NCBI GenBank assembly: GCA_029747015.1
Contig: JAKOGI010000081.1
Coordinates: 682,001-746,000 of the forward strand
Source of the DNA: Carnegiea gigantea
Lineage: Eukaryota > Streptophyta > Magnoliopsida > Caryophyllales > Cactaceae
Length of the DNA: 64,000 nucleotides
Direction: 5' to 3'
Shown here: positions 1 through 11,969 of the stretch, piece by piece
Layout: each line of letters opens with the position of its first letter
Position numbering within the stretch: position 1 is the first letter of the stretch
The notes under the pieces: generated by a model
Told to the model about the DNA's origin: nothing
Database searches by the model: none
The model's input: only the letters and a program-made list of their open reading frames with translations
Position numbers and translations under genes: made by a program

Positions 1-290
1 TGTTAATAAGCAATGCACTGTGATCATCTTAGCCGCGGGAGCAAATGTCTCTAAATAATTCCGTCCTTCAACTTGATTGTTTCCTAACACCACGATTCTA
101 GCTTTGTACTATTTGATACTTTGATGGAACAATTTACATTGTATTTGACTCGATATACCCATTTGAATATAAGAGCCTTCTTCCCTGGTGGAAAAGGGTT
201 GAGTTCCCCTCTTTTGTTCTCCGCTAGTGTCGTTATCTCTTTTCCCATTGCATCACACCAATGAGGGTGTCGTATAGCTTGAAAAAAAAA
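1..290 (-). pseudogene. Ty1/copia reverse-transcriptase fragment
   Basis: Read on the minus strand, this encodes the start of a copia reverse transcriptase. First comes HPHWCDAMGKEITTLAENK, then PFPPGKKALIFKWVYRVKYN, then in another frame YKARIVVLGNNQVEGRNY and LETFAPAAKMITVHCLL. These match the conserved copia blocks around KWVYK and YKARLV..G..Q..G.DY.ETFAPVAK. The frame shifts between the KWVY and YKAR blocks, so the copy cannot be translated. It is cut off by the window edge; the rest of the pol gene would lie to the left. The family assignment is firm, but no LTR was identified. Confidence 0.85.
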
Positions 291-326
291 CTTTTATGCT
301 CTTAAGTAGCAGTTGTAGCTGCTAAA

Positions 327-1118
327 TATAAATTGAGTCAATTTATTTATCCTTGAGCACACAGAAACACATTCCTTATAAACCTTCTCCTAAACACTCC
401 ATTATGGGTAATTGATCAACAATCCTCACAGTTATTCATTTCAATACATCGTTTAGACAAATACCTATGTGTCCTTGGAGGTCGATTACTCATGAGTCCC
501 CAGTGTGTAGTTGGGGGGGACAAAATTTGGTTTCAGGTCAGTGACCTATCAAGCCACCGCTCCACCTTTCATTCTCAAATCAGATGCGCTTGTTATAAGT
601 TAAAGATCGAAGTTGGCTTTCCTTTATCCTATTTCTCTCTTATTTCATGGCATTGTCCCTTATCATCTCTTCCTCTCCCTGACCAACAAAGTCACTTTTA
701 TATCTCCCGGATTACCATTGTTATCACCTAATGAATCACCACTACCAACACTTAAAGCATTAGTGTTCTTAATATCCTTTTTATAAGTACATGTTGGATT
801 ATGCTAGAGAATTTTAAATGGTAGTTGTACCTGCGTATGATTGGTTCTAAGACTTTGATTAACGGATGATAGAACATAAGACTAATTTTACCCCAACTTT
901 ATTCTAAAAAATTCAAAAATTTAATTGACGTGAGAGGCAGGCATTTGTCATTGTATCGAAATGTGAAAAATAAAGCGAGAAATGATAATGCCAAAATGTG
1001 GGAATAAAATAATTAAGAGTTCGATTTAATATGATCCAGTATAGAATAGGGTTTTCAAATGTGAAGATTAATTAGATTCAGATTTAGATGTGTATTTATT
1101 TGATTTTAACCTAGTCAC
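327..1118. repeat. 0.8-kb dispersed direct repeat, copy 1
   Basis: The sequence from ATAAATTGAGTCAATTT to CCTAGTCA is repeated in the same orientation at about 5271-6061, with scattered substitutions and small indels. It lies immediately beside the copia fragment, so it could be a piece of that element or a degenerate LTR. No clean TG...CA ends or target duplication were found, so its class is left open. The 79-codon ORF inside is not preserved in the other copy and is not treated as a gene. Confidence 0.8.
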
Positions 1119-4100
1119 CAACGGAGTTTATGGAAGAAAGGGAAGTTTATGAAGATGTAGAAGATAAGAAGCATGAGATAGAAGTTGATGAATGTAGTAA
1201 TGGTGGTGATGATGATGATGAAGATAATGGTGGTGGAAGTTTGGTGAGAGGATTTGAAATGAGGTTTGTGAGGATGGCGACGAAGAAGTCGGAATGATGA
1301 AAGAGAGCAAAGAGGGTTAGAATAGAGATAGAGAACAAGATATAGTCATATAGATAGAAATAGAGATAGAGATAGAGATAGAGTTTGCTTACCTTATGTT
1401 CTTTACCTTGACTGCGCACACCATGATGAAGGGGGAATCATCATTTTTGGGAGGGAATATATGTGGGTATTATGATACATACGACACTTAGTTACAAAAA
1501 ACTTTAATTAAATTGTAGTCACGTGACACAATTGTTCACGTGAACATGAATACAAATAATTAGAGTGTACCATTTGGGGGAAAAATAAAATTTTGACTTG
1601 ATGAAAACTGCAAATTTCGAGAGTATGAAATAAAATAATTATTTTTGATTAATGAGTCAAATCTAAAGCACTAATGCTTCATTATTAACTTCAAACCGAT
1701 ATCACTCAACACATTTTTCATGAAGGTTGCTTTTGGAGTAACTCTTAGACATAGGTGGAATAAACCAAAGAAAATCAAAATGGTTTTGTTTCAATAGGAA
1801 AATGACTGCATAAGTCCTAAATAGGATGATGTTAAAATTTGAATCTGAGACAAATATGTCTGATCAAAGGAAAAATAACATGATTCAAACATGAAAGAAA
1901 AATCAATTTGAATCTGTTAAAAATAATCTGAATTTGAGTAAAATCAAACCGGATTGTAAGGGAGAATCGTATCTGATCTAGTTTTCCATCCACTCTAATC
2001 AAATTTGTAAATATTTAAAATCTAAATTTTATTTTTTAAATATTTGTGAATGTTGAACTTAATAAACTTAATTGTTACTCCCGATGAATCAGTGTCAATC
2101 CTCTATCCTTCCCCCTGGAGATCTTGCATCCCTACATGGTTGCCTTCCTTTCATCTATAAGGAGCAAAATTACTGCTATCACACACACTCACACACCCGC
2201 CCACCACCCCCCCCACACAGATATATATACACACACACTAGTACTATACCCCTGGGATGCAGGGGCTGTTGATTTACCTTTTTAGTGAATGTGTTTGTGT
2301 GATTTATCATTTATCTATTTATCGACTTTTTATTTTTTCTCTCTTATCAGTTGATCTACATATGTTAGATAATTCCGTGATTAATAAAAATCAAGTGAAG
2401 AATATTAAAAAATAAAAAAAGAACCGTGAGAATAGTGGAATAAGATGAATCCCGGTAAGAAAATTGGCACAAAAGAGAGTAATTCAACCTTTCTAATATA
2501 TACGCATAATATCTCTATCCTACAATACAATAAAGAGTTTAGTGTTTCATTATCTCGCTCATTTAAAAATTTTCTTCTATAAATATTGGATTACTCAAAA
2601 AATTATAAGTTCATACAAATGTATAATGTGTTAATCATGAAATAAATAAATTTTAAAAAAATTTCCACATTATAGTTAAACATGTTTGAGTTTTTTTAAT
2701 GCTATATTTAAAGCATATAGGTTTTATCGATAATTAAATTTTTTTGAAAGTAGAAACTTTTGGCATGAAAATCCAAAAAGGGTGAGAATAATAAAAATGA
2801 AAAAAAATAATAATGAGAGATTACAAGTCAAATTGTTTGAAAAATATAGCATGAAAATTTGAAAGGGTGAGCCCAAAAAAAATGAAAAGAATGAGAGATT
2901 ACAAAGTAATGATGGAGAGAATACATATTGATATTTGATATTTAAAATTTTAATTTGCGATAATATTTTATTGTATATCGTGGTGTGGGTCCTCTCTAAG
3001 AAATTATATTTTACTAATATTATAATATGTAAATATATCTTTTTGATACTATACGACATAAATGTTGCATAACTTGTTCTTTTAAAGGGTCATTGCAAAT
3101 AGTACTTTTTTGCATAAGTTTCAAGACTTAAAAGCCAAACAATCAATATTTATTTCAAAATTATAGAGTAATGACCAAGGCATTGAAACAACAATTGCAA
3201 CTCACACGTTTTAGAAATTATTATGATTAAGCCCATTTTAAAAGCTCCAGAAGAATTAAAAGTTCCAAATAAAATGTTAAAGAAAGTATTAAAATATCAA
3301 AATATTTAAATATTTTAAATTTTAAATCATAAATAATAAGAATAAATATTTAATTAAAAAATTAACCAATAATACTTTACCAACTCAACATAAAATTCCA
3401 CTTGAAAATATCACCCATTGATCTCACTCTTGTTGTACCCACATAATACAATTACATTAAAAAGAAAATCCTTGTCTCACTCCTTAGTTTTAATTTTCAG
3501 CAATTTCTAATAGACAAAATAATGGAAGAAAGTTGGGTATGAATGTGATTTTTTATAATAGAAAAATTAATATTTTCATGCATATAAATGCAGCCACATA
3601 GGATTACTTGACTACATAATTGTCCACATGGGCTAGATTGATGTAATACTACATTAAATTTAAAAAATCACTTTTTACATAACTTGTATAGTAGTTAGTA
3701 AGACTTTAGGTTTAATATAATCGTCATTAAAGCAATTAAATAAAAAAAATGGTCTATTTAATTACTAAAATTTGCCCACCAAATAAATGTCCCACATATT
3801 AGAGAATTTTGAGAAAATAGTAAATGATTAACTATGGTACAAATATAAAAGAAATTTGAAGTGAAAATTTAAATGAAAAAAAGAAAAGAAACAATAATAA
3901 CTAAAAAAATAATTCTATTGTAATAGGATTATTACTACTTTTAAAATGATATATTTTCACTACTTATTTATATTAATAAAATTAAAATCAAAATTGATGG
4001 ATGTCTTTACATTGGATGCCACATAGGATACCACAAGGGATAAGAATACTATTTAAGATGAATGTATATTTAATGCAACATCAATTCTATGTATTAAAGT

Positions 4101-4124
4101 GAATACCACTTATTAATTAGTAAC
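1119..4124. other. AT-rich intergenic DNA with microsatellites
   Basis: No gene was recognised in this stretch. It holds a GAT/GGT-rich tract near 1195-1235, a TAGAGA-type tract near 1345-1385, a CA/CCA tract near 2180-2240, and long A/T-rich sequence. The short ORFs here are low-complexity readings of these tracts. Confidence 0.6.
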
Positions 4125-4588
4125 AACATGAAGAATGAAGAGTACATATTATTACAATGGAAAAAAAATTAAAAAAATGCTCAACTACTCATGAATTGAA
4201 TAATCTAAGATATCTATTTTTTATTACTATTTGGATTAATAATTATTTTTTTTCTTAACAATACAATTTCAATATGTTTGAACTTCATCCTTGAATGAAA
4301 GCTTCAATATGATCATATAAAATAATGGGTGAAGAACCATAAATTTGCAAAGAATAAAAATGTGCAGATGTGTGTAATATAATTGTTGGAGTTTGCTTCA
4401 AAGGTGGAGAGAGAAACTCATTTTTCATTGGGTTACTTTTAAGTGCCCCACATAAAACTTTTTCCGAGGGCATCTCATATTTTATACCTTTGCCTCCCAT
4501 GCCTTCCTAGAAAGCAAGTGAGTAGAGTAATCCCTACACCACACACGTGCACGCCTCTTGTCTTCTTGCCATATCAGGCATGGGCTCT
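4125..4588 (-). repeat. 464-bp tandem duplication, unit 1
   Basis: This unit runs from AACATGAAGAATGAAGAG to GGCATGGGCTCT and is repeated at 4639-5094, with about 50 bp between the units. On the minus strand it contains a CACGTG G-box (4544-4549), a TATAAA box (rc of 4481-4486) and a 71-codon ORF at 4285-4500 that starts MGGKGIKYEM. The same ORF, with substitutions but the same start and stop, is present in unit 2. No protein family was recognised. Confidence 0.85.
4481..4549 (-). promoter_or_regulatory. Promoter-like G-box plus TATA box (unit 1)
   Basis: Read on the minus strand, a CACGTG G-box is followed about 57 bp later by TATAAA, a spacing seen in plant class II promoters. A start site would be expected near 4450. 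The first ATG after that opens a frame of about 43 codons. Whether it is transcribed is unknown. Confidence 0.35.
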
Positions 4589-4638
4589 TATAAATTTAAT
4601 AAAGAAATAATTTAAACAAATTAAAACCATGTGAGGTG

Positions 4639-5094
4639 AACATGAAGAATGAAGAGTACATGTCATTACAATGGAAAAAAAAATGCTCAACTATTCATGA
4701 ATTGAATAATCTAAGATATCTATTTTTTATTACTATTTAGATTAATAATTATTTTTTCCTTAACAGTACAATTTTCAATATGTTTGAACTTCACCCTTGA
4801 ATGAAAGCTTTAGTACAATCATATAAAATAATGGGTGAAGAACCATAAATTTGTAAAGAATAAAAATGTGCAGATGTGCGTAATATAATTGTTGCAGTTT
4901 GCTTCAAAGGTAGAGAGAAAAACTCAATTTTCATTGGGTTACTTTTAAGTATCCCACATAGAACTTTTTCAAAGGACATCTCATGTTTTATACCTTTTCC
5001 TCCCATGACTTCCTAGAAAGCAAGTGGGTAGAGTAATCTTTACATCACACACGTGCACGCCACCCACCTTCTTGCGATATTAGGCATGGGCTCT
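4639..5094 (-). repeat. 456-bp tandem duplication, unit 2
   Basis: This is the second copy of the 4125-4588 unit. It keeps the G-box (5050-5055), the TATA box (rc of 4987-4992) and the 71-codon ORF (4791-5006, starting MGGKGIKHEM). Differences are mostly single-base substitutions. Confidence 0.85.
4987..5055 (-). promoter_or_regulatory. Promoter-like G-box plus TATA box (unit 2)
   Basis: This is the duplicate of the arrangement at 4481-4549, with the same order and nearly the same spacing of CACGTG and TATAAA on the minus strand. Confidence 0.35.
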
Positions 5095-5270
5095 CATTAA
5101 CTAACCTTGTAAGTCAAAATCTGCTACTTAATTTTGGCGAGTTACTTCGCAATATTACACTCCATATATTTAGCCTAATTATTTGCTACCATGATTATAT
5201 TGACGAATTCTCTCAACCAAATTAGCTCTTCTGTCTTTTTTTTTTTTTTTTTTTGGCAGCCATACTTATC

Positions 5271-6061
5271 TATAAATCGAGTCAATTTCTTTACCCTTGA
5301 ACACACAGAAGCACATTCCTTATAAACGTTCTCCTAAACACTCCATTATGAGTAATTGATCAACAATCCTCACAATTATTCATTCCAATACACTGTTTAA
5401 ACAAATACCTTTTTGTCCTTAGAGGTCGATTGCTCATGAGTCCCTAGTGTGTAGTTGGGGGGACAAAATTTGGTTTTAGGGCAGTGATCTATCAAGCCAC
5501 CGCTCCACCTTTCATTCTCAAATCATATAAGCTTGTTATAAGTTAAAGATCAAAGTTGGGTTTCCTTTCTCCTATTTCTCCCTTGTTTCATGGTATTGTC
5601 CCTTATCATCTCTCCCTCTCCCTTACCAACTGAGTCACTTTTATATCTCTCGGTCTACCATTGTTATCACCTAATGGATCACCGCTATCAACACTTAAAG
5701 CATTAGTGTTCTTAATATTCTTTTTATAAGTACATGTTGGATTATGCGAGAGAATTTTAAATGTTAGTTGTGCCTACGTATGATTGGTTCTAAGACTTTG
5801 ATTAACGGATGATAGAACATAAGACTAATTTTACCCCTACTTTATTCTAAAAAATTCAAAAATTTAATTGACGTGAGTTGCAGACATTTGTCATTGTGTC
5901 GACAAGTGGAAAAAATAAAGTGAGAAATGATAATGCCAAAATGTGGGAATAAAATAATCAAGAGCTCGAATTAGTATGATCCAGTACAGAATTGGGTTTT
6001 CAAATGTGAAGATTAATTAGATTCCGATTTAGATGTGTATTTATTTCATTTTGACCTAGTC
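5271..6061. repeat. 0.8-kb dispersed direct repeat, copy 2
   Basis: This is the second copy of the sequence at 327-1118, in the same orientation. A run of about 20 T (about 5236-5255) lies just before it. The homology ends at the CCTAGTCA shared by both copies. Confidence 0.8.
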
Positions 6062-7917
6062 AGTTGTCATCCCTATAAATAAACCGCTAAACTTTTATGC
6101 ATAGATTCGGTAAAGACATGCTTTTATAATGTATTGAACAATACTATGAGGTATATCTAGAAACTCTATAAGGATGACTTTTTCTATATTCCAAATTGTT
6201 TGTAGTTCACTTCGCTCAATGATTAATAATGGTTGGGTCATGAAAGAGAGACTTTGATCCTTTTTACTAACACTTGTTATTAGCCCAGAGCACAAAAGGG
6301 GACATTAAATCTTTTTTTAGGCAATCTCGTATAAGGTATATTATAATATGAACACTTTTATAATAACTTTTAATAATAAATTAGCATGCTATTCATTTAA
6401 GAATGATTGCGGTATAAGTCATTGTTAGATGAACTATCAGTCACCCGTCAAATAAAAATCTGTCTAAAAGTATATTATTAGTTCCCCAAACCTTTGAAAA
6501 GTCACCCCCAAAAATAGTCATTCTCACATTAATTCTTATATGAGATGGTCTAACTTAAAAATTTGTGAAAATGAAATTCACTGTTCTCTCAGTCATCTTT
6601 TGACAATATCATTTAGCTTAGATTCTTTGATGACGCCTTAGATAATCAAATAAGAATATCCTTAAAAGAATTGCAAAAGAGGCAAATGTGAACTTGTTTA
6701 TGGTCGTTAAGAAACCAAGAATTGGATTAATTGACCAAAATCTTGAGCGGTGGATTTCAAACTTTGGTGACGTATCATTGTTAATTGTCTTTAGATGTGA
6801 ATAGTTTTCTAATTTTTATTGTCTTGGATACTGGCGTACAACTTCATGAATTACTTTTTCGGTTTTCCTCCTTTTACTCTTGGAGGAGCATGCTAGTTAT
6901 ATGTGGTCATTAGTAATTAAATCTCTTACCATTCAAGTGATCATGACTTAATATCTGAGTTTTTAGCCATTCTATTCACTTTTTGATGATAGAAAGAAAA
7001 TCTAAGGAAGATAATCAAATTAGCTAGAGGCACAGGGGGGTGAGACAATAATTTTGGGTTAAATGTGACTTGTGATACAAAAGACAAGGAATTTGGTAAA
7101 GTCGCAAATCTATTAAGTAAGTTGAAACTTAATGGTGAACGGCAAATTAAAGAGAGAGAAAACTAATCAATCTAAGTAACAAGTCGAATGGACCCTCTAA
7201 AGGAATAGAAATTGAAAGGCAAAATGTATGGACCTGACAAGAATTGAGAACGAAAAGCAAAATATTCTTGATAACTTATCCAAAAAGTAAACCATAAATC
7301 TTTGCACAAGATCAAGAAGACATGAATGCTTTCCACAGTAATTCATCAAATGCGCAAGAATTTCAGTATTTCAACTACTGTAATATGTTATCAAGTTGTT
7401 TAAGGCACAGGGCGCCAGAAGTACAATGCCTCCCTTGGCTACGTAATTGCCAACAAGATAATAAAATAGATATCATAAACATATTGGAGTTATTGGGATC
7501 TTTTCCACAATAAGCATCCAATTTCCAAGGGTAGATCACAAAAAAATAATGCCAAAATCACAAAAAAATATATCTGTGAAGATTTTTTTTTAATTTTATT
7601 GAATGAATATTATCTTACTATCTATGCAAGGTGAAAGAGGAAAGGAGACAAAATTTTTTGCTCAACCTTGGATCATAGCTATAAACAAGACCAGTGGCCA
7701 TCTAGCAAACTATAATACTTATGTTCTCCTTACTTGCAATTGAGTTTATCTCCCTTTAATGTATAGGCAAAAAGAATGCAAAAGGTAAGATAATGAGTGC
7801 AAAGAGGATGATTCTTTCTGATACCACAATGCATATTATCAAAATGTTTACCCTAAACTATGATCATAAGATGAAAATTGAAAAGGAAAGTAGGTAGACA
7901 CATGTGGTAGTTCTATT
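6062..7917. other. Intergenic DNA, no gene recognised
   Basis: AT-rich sequence with only short ORFs (up to 66 codons) that resemble no family known to me. No splice-linked exon series, RNA gene or terminal inverted repeats were seen. Confidence 0.5.
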
Positions 7918-8080
7918 GTAATAAATTCAAGTTAAAGGCAAATATGAGATGCTTTAATTCGATTTTCCCCCTTCTTTTTGGGCATTATTATGACTAGAGG
8001 TATAATTATCATTCCTGATCAATCATTATCTTACGATGACATTCTTTAAACTTCATAAATTTTAATCTCACACTTAATTA
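7918..8080. repeat. 165-bp dispersed repeat, copy 1
   Basis: This sequence, including TTTAATTCGATTTT and ATTATCATTCCT, recurs at about 11970-12130 in the same orientation and clearly diverged. The unit has no coding content. It may be the remnant of a small element. Confidence 0.6.
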
Positions 8081-8680
8081 TATCACAAATTTTCACCACA
8101 CATAAACAGTACATTTGGCAGGGGTAGGGAAGTATCTGTTTATAAATCCCAACACAACAAGGTTCGTTATTACTTAAAAAAATGATTTAACATATACCCA
8201 CCCTTTTGATAAAATAGTATATTATTTTCTGCACATGAAATTAGATATACTTTTTACCTTATCGACAAAGAATCTTTACCATTGATTGCTTGGCTGCTTG
8301 GATTTGAGCAAAGAAAACCACTGCTACAAATCCATCAACAATAGATTACTTGGATGAAGGGTGAACTGAGATGGGGTTAACCTCAATGGCTCAACTAAGA
8401 GTTTGTTAAGGGGATTTGTTGGGGATGCCAGAGTCATTGACTGATTCTTTGGTGGTTACTCGAGCTTCCCCCATTCTTACGCTACTTACTTCTCTTTACT
8501 GCCTCCAATTCCTTGTTTTTAACACATCACTAATATTCCTTCTTCTCCTTGGTTTTCACTACCTCTTTTACAATCCATTAAGGGATCTCTTTAAGTGTTT
8601 TCTATTGAGCCATGCAATCTCATTCTTTGAGAGCCTAAGTTCGCTTCTTCAACTCCTCAACCTATCCTATTTTCTTGTCA

Positions 8681-9436
8681 GAGCATTTCCAGTGCCCAGC
8701 TCATGGGCCTGGAAAAGTTGGAGGCGAGCTTGTCGGCCGCCTGTGAGCGCACAGCAGATGGCCCACGGCACGCGAGCCGCTCTGCCTAATTTTTTTGGGC
8801 GTTTTGTGGGTCAAAACGACGTCGTTTTGACGCGTTTGTACCCTTTTTTTACCGTCGCTTGATTTTAAAAAAAGAAAAAAGTCTGTAAAAGCTGTGAAAA
8901 GGACCGTTCATTGTCTGAGAAAGAATCAAGCCGTTGGCAATGGTAATTTTGGCCAAATTATTTGGTTTTTAAATTATTTTTGTTGAATTATGTTTTTTCC
9001 CAATGGCTCTTTTAACAGGTAAAGTTTTTGTTTTTTTTTTTTTGGTTGATGTATGCTTGCTATAAATAGGTTTCATTTTTAATCATTGACCTATTGTAAT
9101 TTTTACATTCAAGCATGTATAATTTTTTTAAAATTCAGACACTTATGTTTTTCTGAAAAAAATTTTATATGTCTTTAATTACTTATGTTATTAAATTATT
9201 ATGTGCAAATTATTTTCCACATACATAATACACCTAAATAACAAACCAAAACAAAAAAAACTATACTAATTAAATATGATTAGGTGTGTGGTCTATAGGT
9301 ATTATTTTATTTGGTGAGCCAAAGTGGTGAGCCTTGCATTGGAGAGAGGATTGTGAGCTAGAAAGTTGAAGACAGAATTGATGTGACAGTGGTAGGTCCC
9401 CACTGGTGAGCCAAAAAATTAGCTCACCATTAGTTA
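8681..9436. mobile_element. MITE-like DNA element, copy a
   Basis: This is one of two adjacent 0.7-kb copies. The left end reads GAGCATTTCCAGTGCCCAG and the right end has GGTGAGCC...GCTCACCATTAG. The ends of the two copies are related inverted sequences (GAGCA...CCAnTG). The element contains a 22-bp perfect palindrome with core AAACGACGTCGTTT at 8810-8831. It encodes no transposase. A 148-codon ORF running into it from 8416 is judged non-coding. The superfamily is uncertain because the target duplication (TA or TTA) could not be fixed. Confidence 0.65.
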
Positions 9437-10165
9437 GAGCAGGTCCAACGGACCGCTCACAGGCCTGAAATGAGGTGGGCGAGCGCGCGGGCTACTCGTG
9501 ATGTTGCAATAACAAGCCCGAGATCTTGGGCTCGTCGGGCGGCTCGGAAAGGCGAGCGGCCCCCCTTCTATTTTTTTTTGGGGTCGTTTTTCGGATGAAA
9601 CGACGTCGTTTAAGGCGTGATTGGTTTGCCTTTTCTTTTTGAATGCTTTTGCTCTTTTTTTTTTTTTAAAAAAAAAAGAAATTCTGATGAAAGAGCCGTT
9701 GGGAGAAAGAGCCTTTTGCTTGACTTTTCGGATTGAGAGCAGCTTTTTTAATTTTTGATTTATTGTAATTTTTTTTTGTCAGTCAATGTATTTTTCTTTA
9801 AATCATTAAACTATTGTAATTTTTATATTTAATCATTTGTAATTTTTTTAAATTCCTACTCCTATGTTTTTTTGAATAAAAATTATGCGCCTTAAATAAC
9901 TTGTGTTATTAAATTATTATGTGCAGATTATTTTTCACATAAAGATAAAAGCTAAATAACAAACCAAAATAAAAAAGTAAACTAATTAAATATGATTAGG
10001 TGTAAGGTCCGTAGGTATTATTTTATTTGATGAGTTAAAGTGGTGAACCTTGCATTGGACAGAGTGAGGATTATGAGCTAAAAAGTTGGAGAGAGAATTG
10101 ATGTGGTAGTGGTAGGCCCCTACTGGTGAGCCAAAAATGGGCTCACCATTGGTTATGCTATGCTC
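9437..10165. mobile_element. MITE-like DNA element, copy b
   Basis: This element abuts copy a and is homologous to it throughout: GAGCAGGTCCAACGG at the left, the AT-rich middle with TTATTAAATTATTATGTGC, and GGTGAGCC...GGGCTCACCATTGG before TGCTC at the right. The palindromic core AAACGACGTCGTTT is kept at 9598-9611, although its flanks have diverged. The end-to-end arrangement suggests either insertion of one copy at the terminus of the other or a tandem duplication. Confidence 0.65.
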
Positions 10166-10220
10166 TAAGTGAACTCATGAACCTCATTTAGATGTCCTTC
10201 CAACTTATCATTCATGGGAA

Positions 10221-10492
10221 TATGAGTGTTCATTATGTGGTTCGAAACCGGACCAAACTGAAGACAGGTGAAAACTGAGTAAATTATGTCTGGTTCACGG
10301 TCCGTGAATTTTTCTTATTCGGTCTTTAGTCTAGTTCAGTCCACCGGTCCATCGGTTCGAACCAAAGACCAAATAAATAAATTATGGACTATCAAGTCAG
10401 TCATCAAAATGGTCCATATATACTTAAAATTGGAATTTTCGGTTTGATTTTTATTAGCTATCGCAACCTCCCAACGCGCCTGTTGCTCTTTC

Positions 10493-10539
<47 letters not shown>

Positions 10540-10884
10540 GTCTCGCACTATTGTATTGGGCTGTATATACTTAAAAGTTCTATTTTTTAATAAAGCTTTT
10601 ATCTCAAATAAACTTTTAAGTTTTGAATATAACTAAATGGCCCCAAAATCCTACTTATAGATATTTTATTTTAGTTTAGATTACTTAATCCATAAAAGTT
10701 AAAAAGTTGAAATCTCTGATCAATTTGATTTGTTCGGTTCAGTCCGATCCGGTTCGAATTTTTTCGATCCAACTCCGGTCCGGTCTAAGTTTTATTTGGT
10801 CCGGTCCACGATTCATGTTCCTTTTCTTATTCGGTCCTCGGTCCAAACCGGTTTGGTCCGAGTTTGGACCGATGAGCACCCCTA
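10221..10884. mobile_element. Non-autonomous hAT-like element (664 bp)
   Basis: The left end reads TATGAGTGTTCAT followed by GGTTCGAAACCGGACC. The right end, reversed, reads TAGGGGTGCTCATCGGTCC followed by CGGACCAAACCGG. The imperfect inverted ends are flanked by 8-bp near-duplicates, CATGGGAA and CACGGGAG (6 of 8 match), as expected of a degraded hAT target duplication. The inside is rich in GGTCCGGT-type motifs and includes a (CT)n microsatellite around 10494-10538. There is no transposase. Confidence 0.65.
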
Positions 10885-10892
10885 CACGGGAG

Positions 10893-11514
10893 ACAACTAG
10901 GCACTCTATATTCTTAAGAGTGCAACATCATTAGTTGGGAAGTATCTGACCATTTGAGGAGGTCGTGGCATAGGACTTTGGCTCAATAATCTTCTTTTAT
11001 ATGTAGCATTGACAAGCAAGGAAAAACTCAAAATCCACTGACTGTCTTTATCAATATTGTTTGTAGCAGGCGCTTGGAGAAACTTTTTGAAATCAAGAGG
11101 CACTTCAAAAAGTTTAAAAGATTTGGGTTGGAAAGTTGAAATAAAGCAAAGGTGATTTCTAAGAGGCTTCTTGAGCCTCTCTATCTAGTGGAGAATGGCG
11201 CTAGTAAAATCCATATCAAAGCTAACTAGGATAGGGTAAGGGATCTCAAGAATGGAATTGCTAAAGGTTCTCTTTGTATCAAAGGAGAGAGTGGACAATT
11301 CAAACAAGAATGCAGTGCAGGATGATAGGGTCTAGAGTGCGGACCAGGAAAACTTTTTTCTAATGAGGAATTCGAGCATATTTGTGAAGGCATTGTTGCA
11401 CAATTGTTTTAGAGGGCATTTTGCATATCTTAGTAACATCAATGTTCAGATCAAATATTATTTTGAGAGTGCAACTACAACAACCTTACACTTGCAGAAC
11501 TATTTTTCACGTGA
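10893..11514. other. Intergenic DNA, no gene recognised
   Basis: Short ORFs on both strands, none matching a known family by eye. It lies between the hAT-like element and the Stowaway-like MITE. Confidence 0.45.
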
Positions 11515-11960
11515 CCCTCCGTCCCAATTTAATCGCATGGGTTGACAAAACACGAATATTAATAAATCAGTCAATAAGATATGAAATTCTCTACAATACC
11601 CCTTAGCTAAAGAAATAGATCTATTTAAAAAACAGACTAAAAATAAATGTATATTAAAAAAATTGACTTTAATGCTATAGCTATTGTACTTTGGTAAAAG
11701 AAAATTTACTTCCAAGTGCATGATTTTTATAAAGCTCATGGGACTGATGAAGAGGAGGTTTGCGGAACTGTGCCATGTATTCACTATTGGTGCTATAGTG
11801 GTCAAATGCTTATAACTTGAGTTCAATAAATTATTTTTAATTATAAAAGGGCTAAAAAGGAAAAGAACATTAATTTTATGTATATATATATAGAAACTAT
11901 GCAAATATTTTAGGGCAACTAAAAAAGGAATAAGAAGCAATTAAATGGAGACAGAGGGAG
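11515..11960. mobile_element. Stowaway-like (Tc1/Mariner) MITE
   Basis: The left end CCCTCCGTCCCAATTTAA and the reversed right end CTCCCTCTGTCTCCATTTAA form inverted ends of the widespread plant CTCCCTCCGTCCCA type. The length of about 446 bp and AT-rich interior fit. The right end is followed by TA; the left TA is lost. The 146-codon minus-strand ORF inside is low-complexity and is not taken as a gene. Confidence 0.7.
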
Positions 11961-11969
11961 TATAATAAT

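Noticed and set aside
6095..6295. Possible organelle-derived fragment on the minus strand
   Set aside because: The 66-codon reading looked vaguely plastid-like, but no gene could be named and no flanking similarity was seen.
8416..8862. 148-codon plus-strand ORF
   Set aside because: It is Leu/Phe-rich, has no family resemblance and runs straight into the MITE-like element at 8681. It is most likely chance.
11500..11940. 146-codon minus-strand ORF
   Set aside because: It lies inside the Stowaway-like MITE, uses its terminal repeat as coding sequence and is low in complexity.
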